This document shows, piece by piece, positions 28,335 to 36,332 of a stretch of DNA of 64,000 nt (positions within the stretch are counted from its first letter, which is position 1; each line of letters begins with the position of its first letter). The DNA is from Microvirga solisilvae (GTDB lineage: Bacteria; Pseudomonadota; Alphaproteobacteria; Rhizobiales; Beijerinckiaceae). Both the position numbers and the translations under genes were made by a program. The DNA is taken from NCBI RefSeq assembly GCF_022808595.1, contig NZ_JAKUCN010000006.1, positions 62,001-126,000 on the forward strand. The letters run 5' to 3'. The notes beneath the pieces are model-generated. The model ran no database searches. It was not told the DNA's origin and saw only the letters and a program-made list of their open reading frames with translations.

Positions 28335-29837
28335 ATGCGAGTTACGTGTGACCCGGCGCGCTGGTGGGCCGCGCTGAGCAAGATTGGGCCTGTTCTCGCA
28401 CTCATCGCCTTTTCTTTCGCTTTTATAGGATTTAATTCTAACGCTGAGGCGCAGGAGAAGCTCCTGCGGTTCACCAAGGGGCGTGCCATCGGTGACCTCA
28501 ATGTGGCACAAGGGCAGTTTCTCACCGCCAGGACGGCAGCCGATGTTGGCCGTGTCGTGGTGGGAAATCCGGATATCGCAACGGCCGTTCCTCTAACGGC
28601 ACGCTCGTTCTATGTGCTGGGCAAGTCCAATGGGCGGACCAATGTTGCCGTCTATGGGGCGGATGATGAGTTGCTTGGAACGGTCAATGTAGAAATCGGG
28701 GCCGATACTCCGGACTTGGCAGACACGATTCGAGAGACCATTCCTCAGGCCAATATTCGGGTCGAGACGATCAATGGTCGCCTGCGCCTGAGCGGCACGG
28801 TTCCGGATGGCATTGCCCTTCGCAAGGCTCTGGAGATTGCTGAGCAATATGGCTCCGATGGCGTCATCAATGCGCTGCGCGTCACGGGTGGCCAACAAGT
28901 TTTGCTCGAAGTTCGATTCATCGAGGCGAACCGGACGGCAGGTCGCGAGCTCGGCGTCAGCTGGCATGCTCGCGGAAGAAAGGGTGATGTCAGGACGGGC
29001 AGCTTTAAGCCCCGCGGCGATGAAGAGGCATCGGATGGCATTGTCCGGTTCAATCCGCTTCTAGCCAGCGGCGCGACCCCCTTTGGCACCGTACTTGCTC
29101 AAGTCCTCGGGGGTGGTGTCAGCGCTGATATTCTCGTGCAAGCCCTGGAAGAGAAAGGATTGGCGCGGCGCCTTGCCGAGCCGAACCTGATTGCACTTTC
29201 TGGAGAGAAGGCAAGCTTTCTGGCCGGCGGCGAAGTGCCGATTCCCGTGTCTGCAGAGGACAATCAGGTCACCGTTACCTACAAGGAATACGGCGTTCGT
29301 CTGAATTTCACGCCCACCGTTCTCGAAAACGGCATCATCAACCTAAAGCTGGAACCGGAAGTGAGCCAGATCGACGATTCGATCCGTGTCAGCACAGGCT
29401 CGATTTCCATTCCGGGATTCATCACCCGTCGTGCCAGCACCTCTATTGAGATCCGTGACGGGCAGAGCTTCGCGATGGCGGGACTTCTGCAAAGCGTCCA
29501 TTCAAAGAATCGCGAGCAAATTCCTTGGCTCGGATCTCTGCCGATCATCGGCGCTCTATTCAGCTCTTCATCCTTCGAGGAGCAGGAAACTGATCTCGTT
29601 ATCATCGTGACGCCGCGCCTCGTCAGGCCTGGCAAGCCCGGGCAGCCTCTTCGCACTCCGCTTGACTCATCTAAGCCGAGCAACGATGCGGAGTTCTTTC
29701 TCCTGGGTGCGCTGGAAGTCGACAATGAGATGCAGAGGCGCTTTTCTGAAGGAACGGGTGTGATCGGCCCCTACGGCCATATCGTCGAACTGAAGCCAGG
29801 AAAGCGCAATGTGGTCAAGAAAGTCGTCAAGCAGTAA
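28335..29837 (+). CDS. cpaC: Tad pilus outer-membrane secretin CpaC/RcpA
   Basis: A 500-residue secretin. The signal peptide (about 1-40) ends near NSNAEAQ. The pilus N-domain (about 45-120) includes VVVGNPDIATAVPL. A BON-like segment (about 120-185) reads DTIRETIPQANIRVETINGRLRLSGTV in outline. The secretin domain (about 190-425) has QVLLEVRFIEANR, LAEPNLIALSGEKASFLAGGEVPIP and the C-terminal VPWLGSLPIIGALF-type motif. It forms the outer-membrane channel for Flp pili. It is followed after 4 bases by a small lipoprotein gene. Confidence 0.94.
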   Translation: MRVTCDPARWWAALSKIGPVLALIAFSFAFIGFNSNAEAQEKLLRFTKGRAIGDLNVAQGQFLTARTAADVGRVVVGNPDIATAVPLTARSFYVLGKSNGRTNVAVYGADDELLGTVNVEIGADTPDLADTIRETIPQANIRVETINGRLRLSGTVPDGIALRKALEIAEQYGSDGVINALRVTGGQQVLLEVRFIEANRTAGRELGVSWHARGRKGDVRTGSFKPRGDEEASDGIVRFNPLLASGATPFGTVLAQVLGGGVSADILVQALEEKGLARRLAEPNLIALSGEKASFLAGGEVPIPVSAEDNQVTVTYKEYGVRLNFTPTVLENGIINLKLEPEVSQIDDSIRVSTGSISIPGFITRRASTSIEIRDGQSFAMAGLLQSVHSKNREQIPWLGSLPIIGALFSSSSFEEQETDLVIIVTPRLVRPGKPGQPLRTPLDSSKPSNDAEFFLLGALEVDNEMQRRFSEGTGVIGPYGHIVELKPGKRNVVKKVVKQ

Positions 29838-29841
29838 CGCG

Positions 29842-30138
29842 ATGAGAAGATTTGCTCTGTGCATTCCTTTGTTTGCTTCTGCAATACTCCTGGCAGGCTG
29901 TGCGGATTATATCGAGCGGCGCGATACAATCACGCTTCATGCGGGTGAGGCGCAGGCTTGGAACAAGACAGTGCATACTGCGGATCCATGGCCGCCTTAC
30001 GTGATGGATAACCGTATCCCGGGCGACGGTCAGCGGACGGCAGGTGTTATCCGCCGATACAGCACAGGCAATGCTCAAACCGAAGGTACTCCAAGTGCTG
30101 CACCAGCTCCTGCGGGAGGAGCAGCGTCCACCCCTTAA
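29842..30138 (+). CDS. Small lipoprotein downstream of cpaC
   Basis: A 98-residue lipoprotein with signal peptide and lipobox LLAGC near 16-20, a short conserved-looking middle (DYIERRDTITLHAG, WPPYVMDNRIPGDG), and an Ala/Pro/Gly-rich tail. It starts 4 bases after the cpaC stop, has no strong ribosome site of its own, and is probably coupled to cpaC. It occupies the place of cpaD but is half its size and I see none of the CpaD C-terminal motifs. It may be an alternative secretin partner. Function unknown. Confidence 0.7.
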   Translation: MRRFALCIPLFASAILLAGCADYIERRDTITLHAGEAQAWNKTVHTADPWPPYVMDNRIPGDGQRTAGVIRRYSTGNAQTEGTPSAAPAPAGGAASTP

Positions 30139-30170
30139 TAGAGGCACTTCTCTATTAGCTATGCGAATAC

Positions 30171-30203
30171 AAAACCCTTGGCAGCAATGCTGCCAAGGGT
30201 TTT
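30171..30203 (+). terminator. Strong intrinsic terminator after cpaC operon
   Basis: A near-continuous palindrome: AAAACCCTTGGCAGC, loop AAT, GCTGCCAAGGGTTTT. The 15-bp perfect stem flanked by A and T runs suits both directions, so it can also end transcription of the convergent repeat-protein gene at 30227-31024. A second smaller stem, TAATAGAG-6-CTCTATTA at 30136-30157, overlaps the lipoprotein stop codon. Confidence 0.85.
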
Positions 30204-30226
30204 GTGTTTAGGCGCTCGATGAGACG

Positions 30227-31024
30227 TTAGCGGTTGGTGTCGTCCTTGCCGTTCGGACTGCCGTCGCCGCCACCGTTGCCGTAACCATTGTTGCCGTTAC
30301 CGCCGCCGTTGCCATTGTTGTTACCGGGACCGTTCCCGTTGTTGCCGCCAGGGCCATTGCCATTGTTGTTGCCGGGGCCATTCCCGTTGTTGTTGCCAGG
30401 GCCATTGCCATTGTTGTTGCCCGGACCATTCCCGTTGTCGCTGCCGGTGCCATTGCCGTTACTGTTTCCAGTGCCGCCACCGCCAGTGCCGTTGCCACCA
30501 GTACCGCTGCCGCCGGTGCCGCCATCGCCGGCAGTACTGCCGCCGCCATTGCCCTGACCGCCTGTATTGTTACCGACAGAGCCGCCGCCGGTGCCTCCGT
30601 TGCTCGCAACAGCGCCACCATTGCCCGTGCCTGCTCCAGCTCCGCCTATAGAGCCGCCGCTCGCCGATCCGCTGCTGACAGCACCACCTGTGTTGCCGTT
30701 ACCGATTGTGCCGCCATCTCCGAAATTGCTCGTTTCAGAGCGTGTTCCGCGACCGATAGGAAGGCTGTTGATCGAACCAGTTGCAAGAGTGTCTTGATCC
30801 TGATTTCGCATGCGATCGATCTGCCGAAGTGCCTGAGGGCGAATGGCGCAACGGCACGTTTCCTGACCAGCGACAATGCGAAGCCGGCAGTTATGGTACA
30901 TGGAGACGTTGGGTACATCCGGCACGCATTGCACGCCTGAACGTACGGATTGAGCAAGGGATGGAGTGGAAAGAACGGCGAGGAAAGCAGCGCCGGACAA
31001 GATCAGAGCATGAGAACGCATCAT
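30227..31024 (-). CDS. Secreted Gly/Asn-rich repeat protein with Cys-containing head
   Basis: A 265-residue protein I cannot assign to a family. A signal peptide (SGAAFLAVLSTPSLAQ, about 8-25) precedes a head of about 70 residues with four Cys (QCVP, NCRLR, TCRC). The rest, from about 95, is almost only Gly, Asn, Ser, Thr and Ala, ending in six octapeptide units of the type GNNNGNGP and an Asn/Gly tail. It resembles low-complexity surface or matrix proteins in composition. It converges with the cpaC-lipoprotein operon and shares its terminator. A role at the cell surface with the pili is inferred from position only. Confidence 0.7.
   Translation of the reverse strand: MMRSHALILSGAAFLAVLSTPSLAQSVRSGVQCVPDVPNVSMYHNCRLRIVAGQETCRCAIRPQALRQIDRMRNQDQDTLATGSINSLPIGRGTRSETSNFGDGGTIGNGNTGGAVSSGSASGGSIGGAGAGTGNGGAVASNGGTGGGSVGNNTGGQGNGGGSTAGDGGTGGSGTGGNGTGGGGTGNSNGNGTGSDNGNGPGNNNGNGPGNNNGNGPGNNNGNGPGGNNGNGPGNNNGNGGGNGNNGYGNGGGDGSPNGKDDTNR
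30302..30445 (-). repeat. Six tandem 24-bp units encoding GNNNGNGP
   Basis: Coding tandem repeat inside the Gly/Asn-rich gene. The six units read GSDNGNGP, three GNNNGNGP, one GGNNGNGP, and GNNNGNGG. Codon-level similarity between units is high, as expected from slippage or unequal crossing-over, so unit number probably varies between strains. Confidence 0.85.
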
Positions 31025-31187
31025 CTTTACCTGTAAGAATTGACTTTACAGCACCTATGTCACTCGAGAGTGACGTTCGTGGCTATATGACGCGCTCCTA
31101 GAAATATCGTTCCCGTATGCTGTGGAAGATTTTAATCTTGTTTTCAGCTAAGCTTCATTGCGGATGGGTATCGTTCGAATTGCCGCT

Positions 31188-32630
31188 CTATGACTTGGCA
31201 ATAATTGTTCTCTTCGTTTCATAGGCTTCTGACATCAATAAAATATCTTGAAGCTTGACTATGAAAGCCGACCAATCGTCATGTTCGGCAATCGGCGCCC
31301 ATAGTTTTTCCACCTCCTCGATCAGCATCGTGCACGGAACGGATCGTGCAAAGTAGGAGTGATCGAGTTTGAGGTCATCTAACGGCTCGAAATCGCTAAT
31401 GAATTGGCGAACGGGTTGAAATGCCTCATGTGCGTAAAAATGAGCGGAGGGGCTGTGTTTTGCGCGCTCCTGGCCCTGATATCCTCCATACCAGTCGAAA
31501 AAGGTTTGCTCGAAAGGCGCTTTAGTTTCATGCAAAAAGGTCCAGAGCGATCTAGCGAGGATCCCATTCTTCTCGATGCTTTGAGGCTTTAAGCCAAGAC
31601 GGCGCAAAAGTGCGCTTGAGAACTCATGATGAAGGGCTGGCTCGAATGCTGCGAGTGATGCTTTAAGTTTGCTCTGATCTGCAAGTGGCAGAAGACACTC
31701 CGCGAGCCGGTACAAATTCCACAGAAGCGCATCCGGCTGCCGACCGAAGGCGTAAAGGCCGGTTTCGTCGAAGTATGCGGCTGTGAAGCCCGGATCGTAG
31801 ACAGGCAAAAACCGCCAGGGGCCATAATCGAAACTCTCGCCCGTGACATTGATGTTGTCTGTATTGAGAACACCATGGACAAAGCCTGCGGCCATCCATT
31901 GTGCGCCCATTCGTGCAACGCGACGACAAACCTCTTCGAGAAAAGCCGCAGCCCGATCTGCTTCACCGTCACTCCAGATCTCGGGCATATAAGTGGTGAT
32001 CGTGTAATCGAGGAGTTTGCTGATGTTGCCTATCTCATCCAGGTAAAGCAGCCGTTGAAACGTGCCGATACGGATATGAGAATGGCTGAGGCGGACGAGG
32101 ACGGACGAGCGGGTGGGGGAAGGCTCGTCACCTCGCTCGAGTTCTTCTCCAGTCTCGATGAGACTAAGCGACTTCGACGTGTCGACGCCGAGAGCTTCCA
32201 GCATCTCCGTCGCTAGAATTTCGCGGATTCCACCTTTCAATGTGAGACGCCCGTCTGCATGACGTGACCAGGGTGTCTGGCCACTGCCTTTCGTGCCGAG
32301 ATCGAGGAGGCGTCCGTTGCCGGCATCGTGTAGCTGCGCGAACAGAAAACCTCGCCCATCGCCGAGATAAGGGTTGTAGGTTCGAAATTGGTGACCGTGA
32401 TAACGAAGTGCGAGCGGCTCTGTAAAACTTCCCGGAAGTGCCTCGAAGTAGCCGAAGTGCTTCACCCATTCCTCATCCGTCAGGGCGTCCAAGCCGATGT
32501 GTGCGGCCCATCGTTGGTTGCGGTAGCGCAGGATGTGATTGGGAAAGCGCGCTGGCGCGACGATATCGTAGAAATCAGGGCCAAGAGCTTGATGATGGGT
32601 CGAGGCGTGGTACGCGGTAGAAAAGGGCAT
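31188..32630 (-). CDS. selO: Protein adenylyltransferase SelO (YdiU/UPF0061)
   Basis: A 480-residue pseudokinase-fold enzyme that transfers AMP from ATP to Ser, Thr or Tyr of target proteins and is linked to redox stress. Family landmarks are visible: YHGHQFRTYNPYLGDGRGFLF in outline near 75-95, LDLGTKGSGQTPWSR with the nucleotide-binding region near 110, GGIREILATEMLEALGV, VHGVLNTDNINVTGES with the metal-binding Asn/Asp near 250, and DYGPWRF. Full family length. It is transcribed alone, divergently from the small membrane protein at 32956 across a gap with several inverted repeats. Confidence 0.93.
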   Translation of the reverse strand: MPFSTAYHASTHHQALGPDFYDIVAPARFPNHILRYRNQRWAAHIGLDALTDEEWVKHFGYFEALPGSFTEPLALRYHGHQFRTYNPYLGDGRGFLFAQLHDAGNGRLLDLGTKGSGQTPWSRHADGRLTLKGGIREILATEMLEALGVDTSKSLSLIETGEELERGDEPSPTRSSVLVRLSHSHIRIGTFQRLLYLDEIGNISKLLDYTITTYMPEIWSDGEADRAAAFLEEVCRRVARMGAQWMAAGFVHGVLNTDNINVTGESFDYGPWRFLPVYDPGFTAAYFDETGLYAFGRQPDALLWNLYRLAECLLPLADQSKLKASLAAFEPALHHEFSSALLRRLGLKPQSIEKNGILARSLWTFLHETKAPFEQTFFDWYGGYQGQERAKHSPSAHFYAHEAFQPVRQFISDFEPLDDLKLDHSYFARSVPCTMLIEEVEKLWAPIAEHDDWSAFIVKLQDILLMSEAYETKRTIIAKS

Positions 32631-32745
32631 CGTTTCAGGTTCCGGATGTTCCTTTCAATCCGCCTCTCGACGAATTGTTCGCAACGATGCGACCAAGCTC
32701 TTGGGATAATTTTGCAACTTTGCTGCAATTAACACTCAATGGTGT

Positions 32746-32771
32746 AACGAAATATATGAATATATTTCGTT
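32746..32771. promoter_or_regulatory. Perfect 12-bp inverted repeat (operator candidate)
   Basis: AACGAAATATAT, spacer GA, ATATATTTCGTT: a perfect 12-bp inverted repeat with a 2-base spacer, in the divergent gap. The two-turn symmetry and AT-rich centre look like a site for a dimeric repressor rather than a terminator. Confidence 0.55.
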
Positions 32772-32782
32772 CTCGTTGTCCT

Positions 32783-32802
32783 GTGGAAAAGTATCTTTCC
32801 AC
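32783..32802. promoter_or_regulatory. GTGGAAA-6-TTTCCAC inverted repeat
   Basis: A 7-bp perfect inverted repeat with a 6-base loop, 11 bases after the 12-bp repeat. It could be a second operator or an RNA hairpin in the leader of the 32956 gene. Confidence 0.4.
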
Positions 32803-32955
32803 GTAAGGTTTGAAAAACATATCCACTTTCCAGCACTTGCGGGCGCAATTGTAGAACGTTGCTACATTGGAAGGGCCAAAGCCTAGATTGTGAGCTTGGC
32901 TGATTTATTCCCGACTCCTATGATTCCTTTAACGAAGCAGTCTTGGGAGGAATGA

Positions 32956-33156
32956 ATGGCACTCAAGAATTTTGCGGTCGTCTATGGGCGGGTTGCTCTG
33001 ATCGTCGTTGCATTCGCTTTCGTTGCGGGGATCGTTGCGTCTCCGTTGCTTTCCAAGTCCAGCCTTCGTCCTTCGCTGGCAGTCTCGCAGGACGACATGC
33101 CTGCGCCGCAGGTCATCCGAGTGAAGAGCGCTTCCTCAACGGGAGGGCAGGGTTAG
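32956..33156 (+). CDS. Small single-pass membrane protein, unknown
   Basis: A 66-residue protein with a good ribosome site (GGGAGG six bases upstream). One transmembrane helix at about 11-32 (VALIVVAFAFVAGIVASPLL) is followed by a polar tail. It could be an uncleaved signal anchor or a secreted peptide. No family recognised. It begins a rightward group of three small genes, with the next starting 18 bases later. Confidence 0.6.
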   Translation: MALKNFAVVYGRVALIVVAFAFVAGIVASPLLSKSSLRPSLAVSQDDMPAPQVIRVKSASSTGGQG

Positions 33157-33174
33157 GATTCTCAGCTTCTTCGG

Positions 33175-33558
33175 ATGTGGGCTATGAACGAGGACAGCAT
33201 TCTCCGCGAAGAAATCCGACACTCTCTGAGACACCTGCGGTTGATGATCCATTCCTATTCAGGCTTGTATGCCGGTGAGGATCTCGCGCGTGATGTGCTT
33301 AGAACCTGCGATGAAATCGCGAGGCCGACCCAACCTTCTCCGCGCTTCAAGGAGGCACGCCGCCTCGTACAGGAGCGTTGCGCTAAGCTCGCGCATGATG
33401 CTGACCGTTATTCCATGCGCGACCCTGCCATGATCGCCATCTCCAGGGCAAAGGCCGTGGCTTCTGTCGACATGTTGCAAGATGCACTTTTCGAGTTGCG
33501 TAAAGCCGAAAGGGGAGCGCCGCGACCTGGGTCGTATTTGAAACGCCCAAGCCTCTAA
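33175..33558 (+). CDS. Hypothetical helical protein (127 aa)
   Basis: A 127-residue soluble, mostly helical protein, rich in Arg, Glu and Leu, with no membrane segment and no motif that I recognise. An in-frame ATG three codons later (MNEDSI) is an equally good start. It lies 18 bases after the small membrane protein gene and is probably cotranscribed. Its bias for ordinary codons and lack of antisense overlap support a real gene. Confidence 0.55.
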   Translation: MWAMNEDSILREEIRHSLRHLRLMIHSYSGLYAGEDLARDVLRTCDEIARPTQPSPRFKEARRLVQERCAKLAHDADRYSMRDPAMIAISRAKAVASVDMLQDALFELRKAERGAPRPGSYLKRPSL

Positions 33559-33725
33559 CCTTGGAAATTCTAAGCCTCCTCGTCCCCGAAGGAGCAGTTG
33601 ATGACTGCCTGGGAATGGTTGGGCAAGCTCATCTGAGGATTGTGCCGTCATGGCTTGTCCTGGCTGATCTGCGAACATATTCAGCTCAGTGGACTTATCC
33701 TGATAATTATCATGACGAGGAAACT

Positions 33726-33953
33726 ATGACGTCCGAGGAAATCAAGGAGTTGAATGCGGCGCGTGAAAGCCTTGTAAAGCGTCGGCGGGAGATGGCGCGG
33801 CAAGTTGCTGAGGCACCGCTTCCATCCGTTGAGATGGCGGAAGAGCTTTCCAAGATACTCGGCGCCATCGAGGCTTTGGATCGCGCTTTGAATGAGGCGG
33901 GACATCCTTACATGAGTCAAAGCCTCGCTTCCGAAATGCAGGCGGATGACTGA
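33726..33953 (+). CDS. Hypothetical small coiled-coil protein (75 aa)
   Basis: A 75-residue, highly charged protein that looks like a helical hairpin (EEIKELNAARESLVKRRREM then AEELSKILGAIEALDRAL). ACGAGGAAACT provides a ribosome site. The frame extends further upstream only through a TTG at 33561, which I reject. No family recognised. Third of three small rightward genes and convergent with the histidine phosphatase gene, ending 3 bases from its stop. Confidence 0.55.
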   Translation: MTSEEIKELNAARESLVKRRREMARQVAEAPLPSVEMAEELSKILGAIEALDRALNEAGHPYMSQSLASEMQADD

Positions 33954-33956
33954 GCG

Positions 33957-34526
33957 CTAGAGTCTGATCCTTCCCACGATTTCAAAGCCCTCCTGGGCTT
34001 TCGGTCTGAGAACGAGAACTTCTCCTTCCGCCGGAAAGATGCCGGTCAGAGCAGTGATATTGACCTGGTGTGTGACGAGCACCAGGACGCCAGGCGAACT
34101 CCACTTTGCAATAACTTGTCGGAGTGCGCGTGTTTGAGCCTCCTCTTGCCTTCTTTCTCCAAAGAAGGAATCCAGAGGAGGGAAGGGCTCAACTCGGGTG
34201 CCGAAAGCGAGGCGGGCCGTATCGAGAGTACGACACCAGCGGCTTGAAAGGACTTGTTTCACGGGCACGCGCTGCTCTTTAAAGCGCTGTCCGATGCTGC
34301 GAGCTTGAAGGCGTCCTTCCTCGGAGAGATTGCGCTGCGTTGCGCAATCATCCAGCTTAAAGTTCATGGGGTCGCCTGTTCCTGGCGCGCGGGCATGGCG
34401 GAGAATGGCTACCGTACTGCCATCTCGCAGAGCCTGCCATACAGCATCGGATGCGACCGTTGTTTGCAGGGTCATGAACAATGTCGCAGTCGATACGGCG
34501 ATGTTCCTGAAAAGTTTGTGGCTCAT
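33957..34526 (-). CDS. Exported histidine phosphatase family protein
   Basis: A 189-residue protein with a signal peptide (about 1-26, ending VASDA) and a histidine phosphatase fold. The catalytic motif is ILRHARAPGTGDP with the nucleophilic His preceded by Arg, in place of the usual RHG. The second Arg lies in LSSRWCRTLDTA and the second catalytic His in VLVTHQVNIT. It should act in the periplasm on a phosphomonoester. The substrate is unknown. The family includes small periplasmic members such as E. coli Ais, so the exact role is open. Confidence 0.8.
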   Translation of the reverse strand: MSHKLFRNIAVSTATLFMTLQTTVASDAVWQALRDGSTVAILRHARAPGTGDPMNFKLDDCATQRNLSEEGRLQARSIGQRFKEQRVPVKQVLSSRWCRTLDTARLAFGTRVEPFPPLDSFFGERRQEEAQTRALRQVIAKWSSPGVLVLVTHQVNITALTGIFPAEGEVLVLRPKAQEGFEIVGRIRL

Positions 34527-34832
34527 GCCTTCTCCTTCTCTCGCGACCAGAATGAAACTGGTTGCGTCATTTAGGAGGCGTTTGTTTCTTGCTGCTTCTG
34601 CCTACAAGCGTGCCTCTCAATAAGTTGAATCAAATACGGTTTTTGGGAACGGCTCAGGTGTTTGGTAGTCGGAAGAACCGAAGAGTACATGCAAGAAGTA
34701 TTATAAGGGCAGAATGGTCACCTTTCGGCCACGGTGATTAAAGAAGTGATCGGGAATAGGGTGTTTTGATCTAGTATTACATGGCCCTGACAGGGTGAAT
34801 TGCCAGAGCAATGTCGACCCCGTAGGCTCTCC

Positions 34833-36320
34833 ATGCTTCATTCCAGCGCCAGCCCTTCGATAGCTTCCAACCCAGATAACCAACAGGACGATGCCCGGAT
34901 GTTCGATTTGGCTCCGGTCTCCCTCTGGTTGGAGGATTACAGTGGCGTGAAGCAGCTCTTCGATGAATGGCGCGCGGCCGGCATCAGCTCGTTGAGGGAA
35001 CACCTCAAAGCGGATCCCGAGCGTGTGCGAGCCTGCTCGAGCCGAATTCGCGTGATCAAGGTCAACCGCAAGACGCTGAACCTCTTCGAGGCCGAGGATA
35101 TCGGACATCTGGTTGAAAACCTCGACAAGATTTTTCGCGCCGACATGCTGAGAACTCATATCGATGAGTTGGTTCAGCTTTGGGAGGGAAAGCCCGACTT
35201 CGGCGGCAATACCGTCAATTACAGCCTGTCGGGAAAGCGCCTCGATATTCAACTCAAGGGCACGATCCTACCGGGTCATGAGGAACGCTGGGATCGTGTT
35301 CTCGTCGCAATCGAGGATGTGACGGAGAGAGAGACCGCGCGTCGGGACCTTTCCGTCAGCGAGGCTTATGCCCGCGGTCTTTTCGAGCATTCTCCTGTCT
35401 CTCTTTGGGTCGAGGATTTCAGCGCGGTCAAGCAGCTGCTGGAGGACGTCAGGCGGCAGGGGATCAGCGATTTTCGCACCTTCACCGATGTGCATCCCGA
35501 GTTCGTCTCCCGATGCATGAGCGAGATCCGCGTCATCGACGTCAATCGTCACACGCTCGAACTCTTTGCCGCGCCCGACAAGAAGACACTACTCGGCAAT
35601 CTGGCAGACGTTCTCCGGGATGAAATGCGTGAGAGCTTTCGTGAGCAGCTGATCGATCTATGGAATGACAAGATCTTCCAGCAGCGGGAAGTCGTGAACT
35701 ATTCGCTGGCCGGCGACGAGCTGCACTTGCACCTTCAATTCTCCGTGCTGCCTGGATACGAGCATGACTGGTCGCTCGTGCAGGTGGCATTGACCGACAT
35801 CACCGCGCGCAAACGTGCCGAGGCTTATCTGGAGTATCTCGGCAAGCATGATGTGTTGACCAAGCTCTACAACCGGTCCTTTTATGTCGATGAGCTCAAC
35901 CGGCTGGAGCGCAAAGGGCCACTTCCCGTCACCGTGATCATCATCGATCTCAATGGCTTGAAAATGGCCAATGATCAGTTAGGCCATGCTGCTGGAGATG
36001 CTCTGCTGCGGAGGGCTGGCGAGGTTTTGAGTAAGGCCGTCGACAAGCCTCGTTGTGCCGCGAGGATTGGCGGCGATGAGTTTGCATTGCTGCTTCCTGG
36101 AACGGATGAGCGCGATGGTAAGCTCGTACTGGAGAGCATCGAGAACCTGCTCGAGGTCAACAATCAGTTCTACACAGGACTGCCCCTCAGCTTCTCGATG
36201 GGCCTTGCCACGAGCGAGCCCGGTGAGCGGCTCGAAGCCATCGTCCGGCGAGCTGATCTGCTGATGTATGAAGCGAAGCGGGCCTATTATGCCGCTCTGA
36301 AAGAGAATGGCGTCGCCTGA
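34833..36320 (+). CDS. Diguanylate cyclase with tandem PAS-like sensor domains
   Basis: About 495 residues. Two homologous PAS-like domains, at about 22-170 and 190-330, each begin with a matching motif: PVSLWLEDYSGVKQL and PVSLWVEDFSAVKQL. Both contain IRVI.VNR.TL and VNYSLSG/AGD segments and end before a short helix. A GGDEF domain follows (about 340-495) with the active-site IGGDEFALL intact and DVLTKLYNR at its start, so cyclic di-GMP synthesis is expected. I see no membrane segment, so the sensor is cytoplasmic. The start is uncertain: ATG 34833 has no good ribosome site, and ATG 34899 lies right before the first domain. Confidence 0.87.
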   Translation: MLHSSASPSIASNPDNQQDDARMFDLAPVSLWLEDYSGVKQLFDEWRAAGISSLREHLKADPERVRACSSRIRVIKVNRKTLNLFEAEDIGHLVENLDKIFRADMLRTHIDELVQLWEGKPDFGGNTVNYSLSGKRLDIQLKGTILPGHEERWDRVLVAIEDVTERETARRDLSVSEAYARGLFEHSPVSLWVEDFSAVKQLLEDVRRQGISDFRTFTDVHPEFVSRCMSEIRVIDVNRHTLELFAAPDKKTLLGNLADVLRDEMRESFREQLIDLWNDKIFQQREVVNYSLAGDELHLHLQFSVLPGYEHDWSLVQVALTDITARKRAEAYLEYLGKHDVLTKLYNRSFYVDELNRLERKGPLPVTVIIIDLNGLKMANDQLGHAAGDALLRRAGEVLSKAVDKPRCAARIGGDEFALLLPGTDERDGKLVLESIENLLEVNNQFYTGLPLSFSMGLATSEPGERLEAIVRRADLLMYEAKRAYYAALKENGVA

Positions 36321-36332
36321 GGGAGCGATCCC

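Larger units (their letters stand above)
32631..32955. promoter_or_regulatory. Divergent selO / 32956 gap with several inverted repeats
   Basis: 325 bases, AT-richer than its surroundings. Besides the two inverted repeats listed separately it has TTGCA-7-TGCAA near 32712 and TGTAG-7-CTACA near 32850. No coding frame here is convincing. Promoters for both flanking genes must lie here, but I cannot place them exactly. Confidence 0.5.

Noticed and set aside
30302..30445. Tandem 24-bp repeat considered as a CRISPR-like array
   Set aside because: Units are contiguous, without unique spacers, and keep a reading frame. It is a coding repeat.
30288..30797. Pro/Leu-rich open frames opposite the repeat gene
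   Set aside because: They are the mirror of the Gly/Asn repeat codons. The minus-strand frame has the signal peptide and ordinary head domain.
32943..33278. 111-codon frame overlapping the small membrane protein gene
   Set aside because: It shares the ribosome site region but runs in another frame through two better-supported genes and is rich in Cys, Arg and Trp without pattern.
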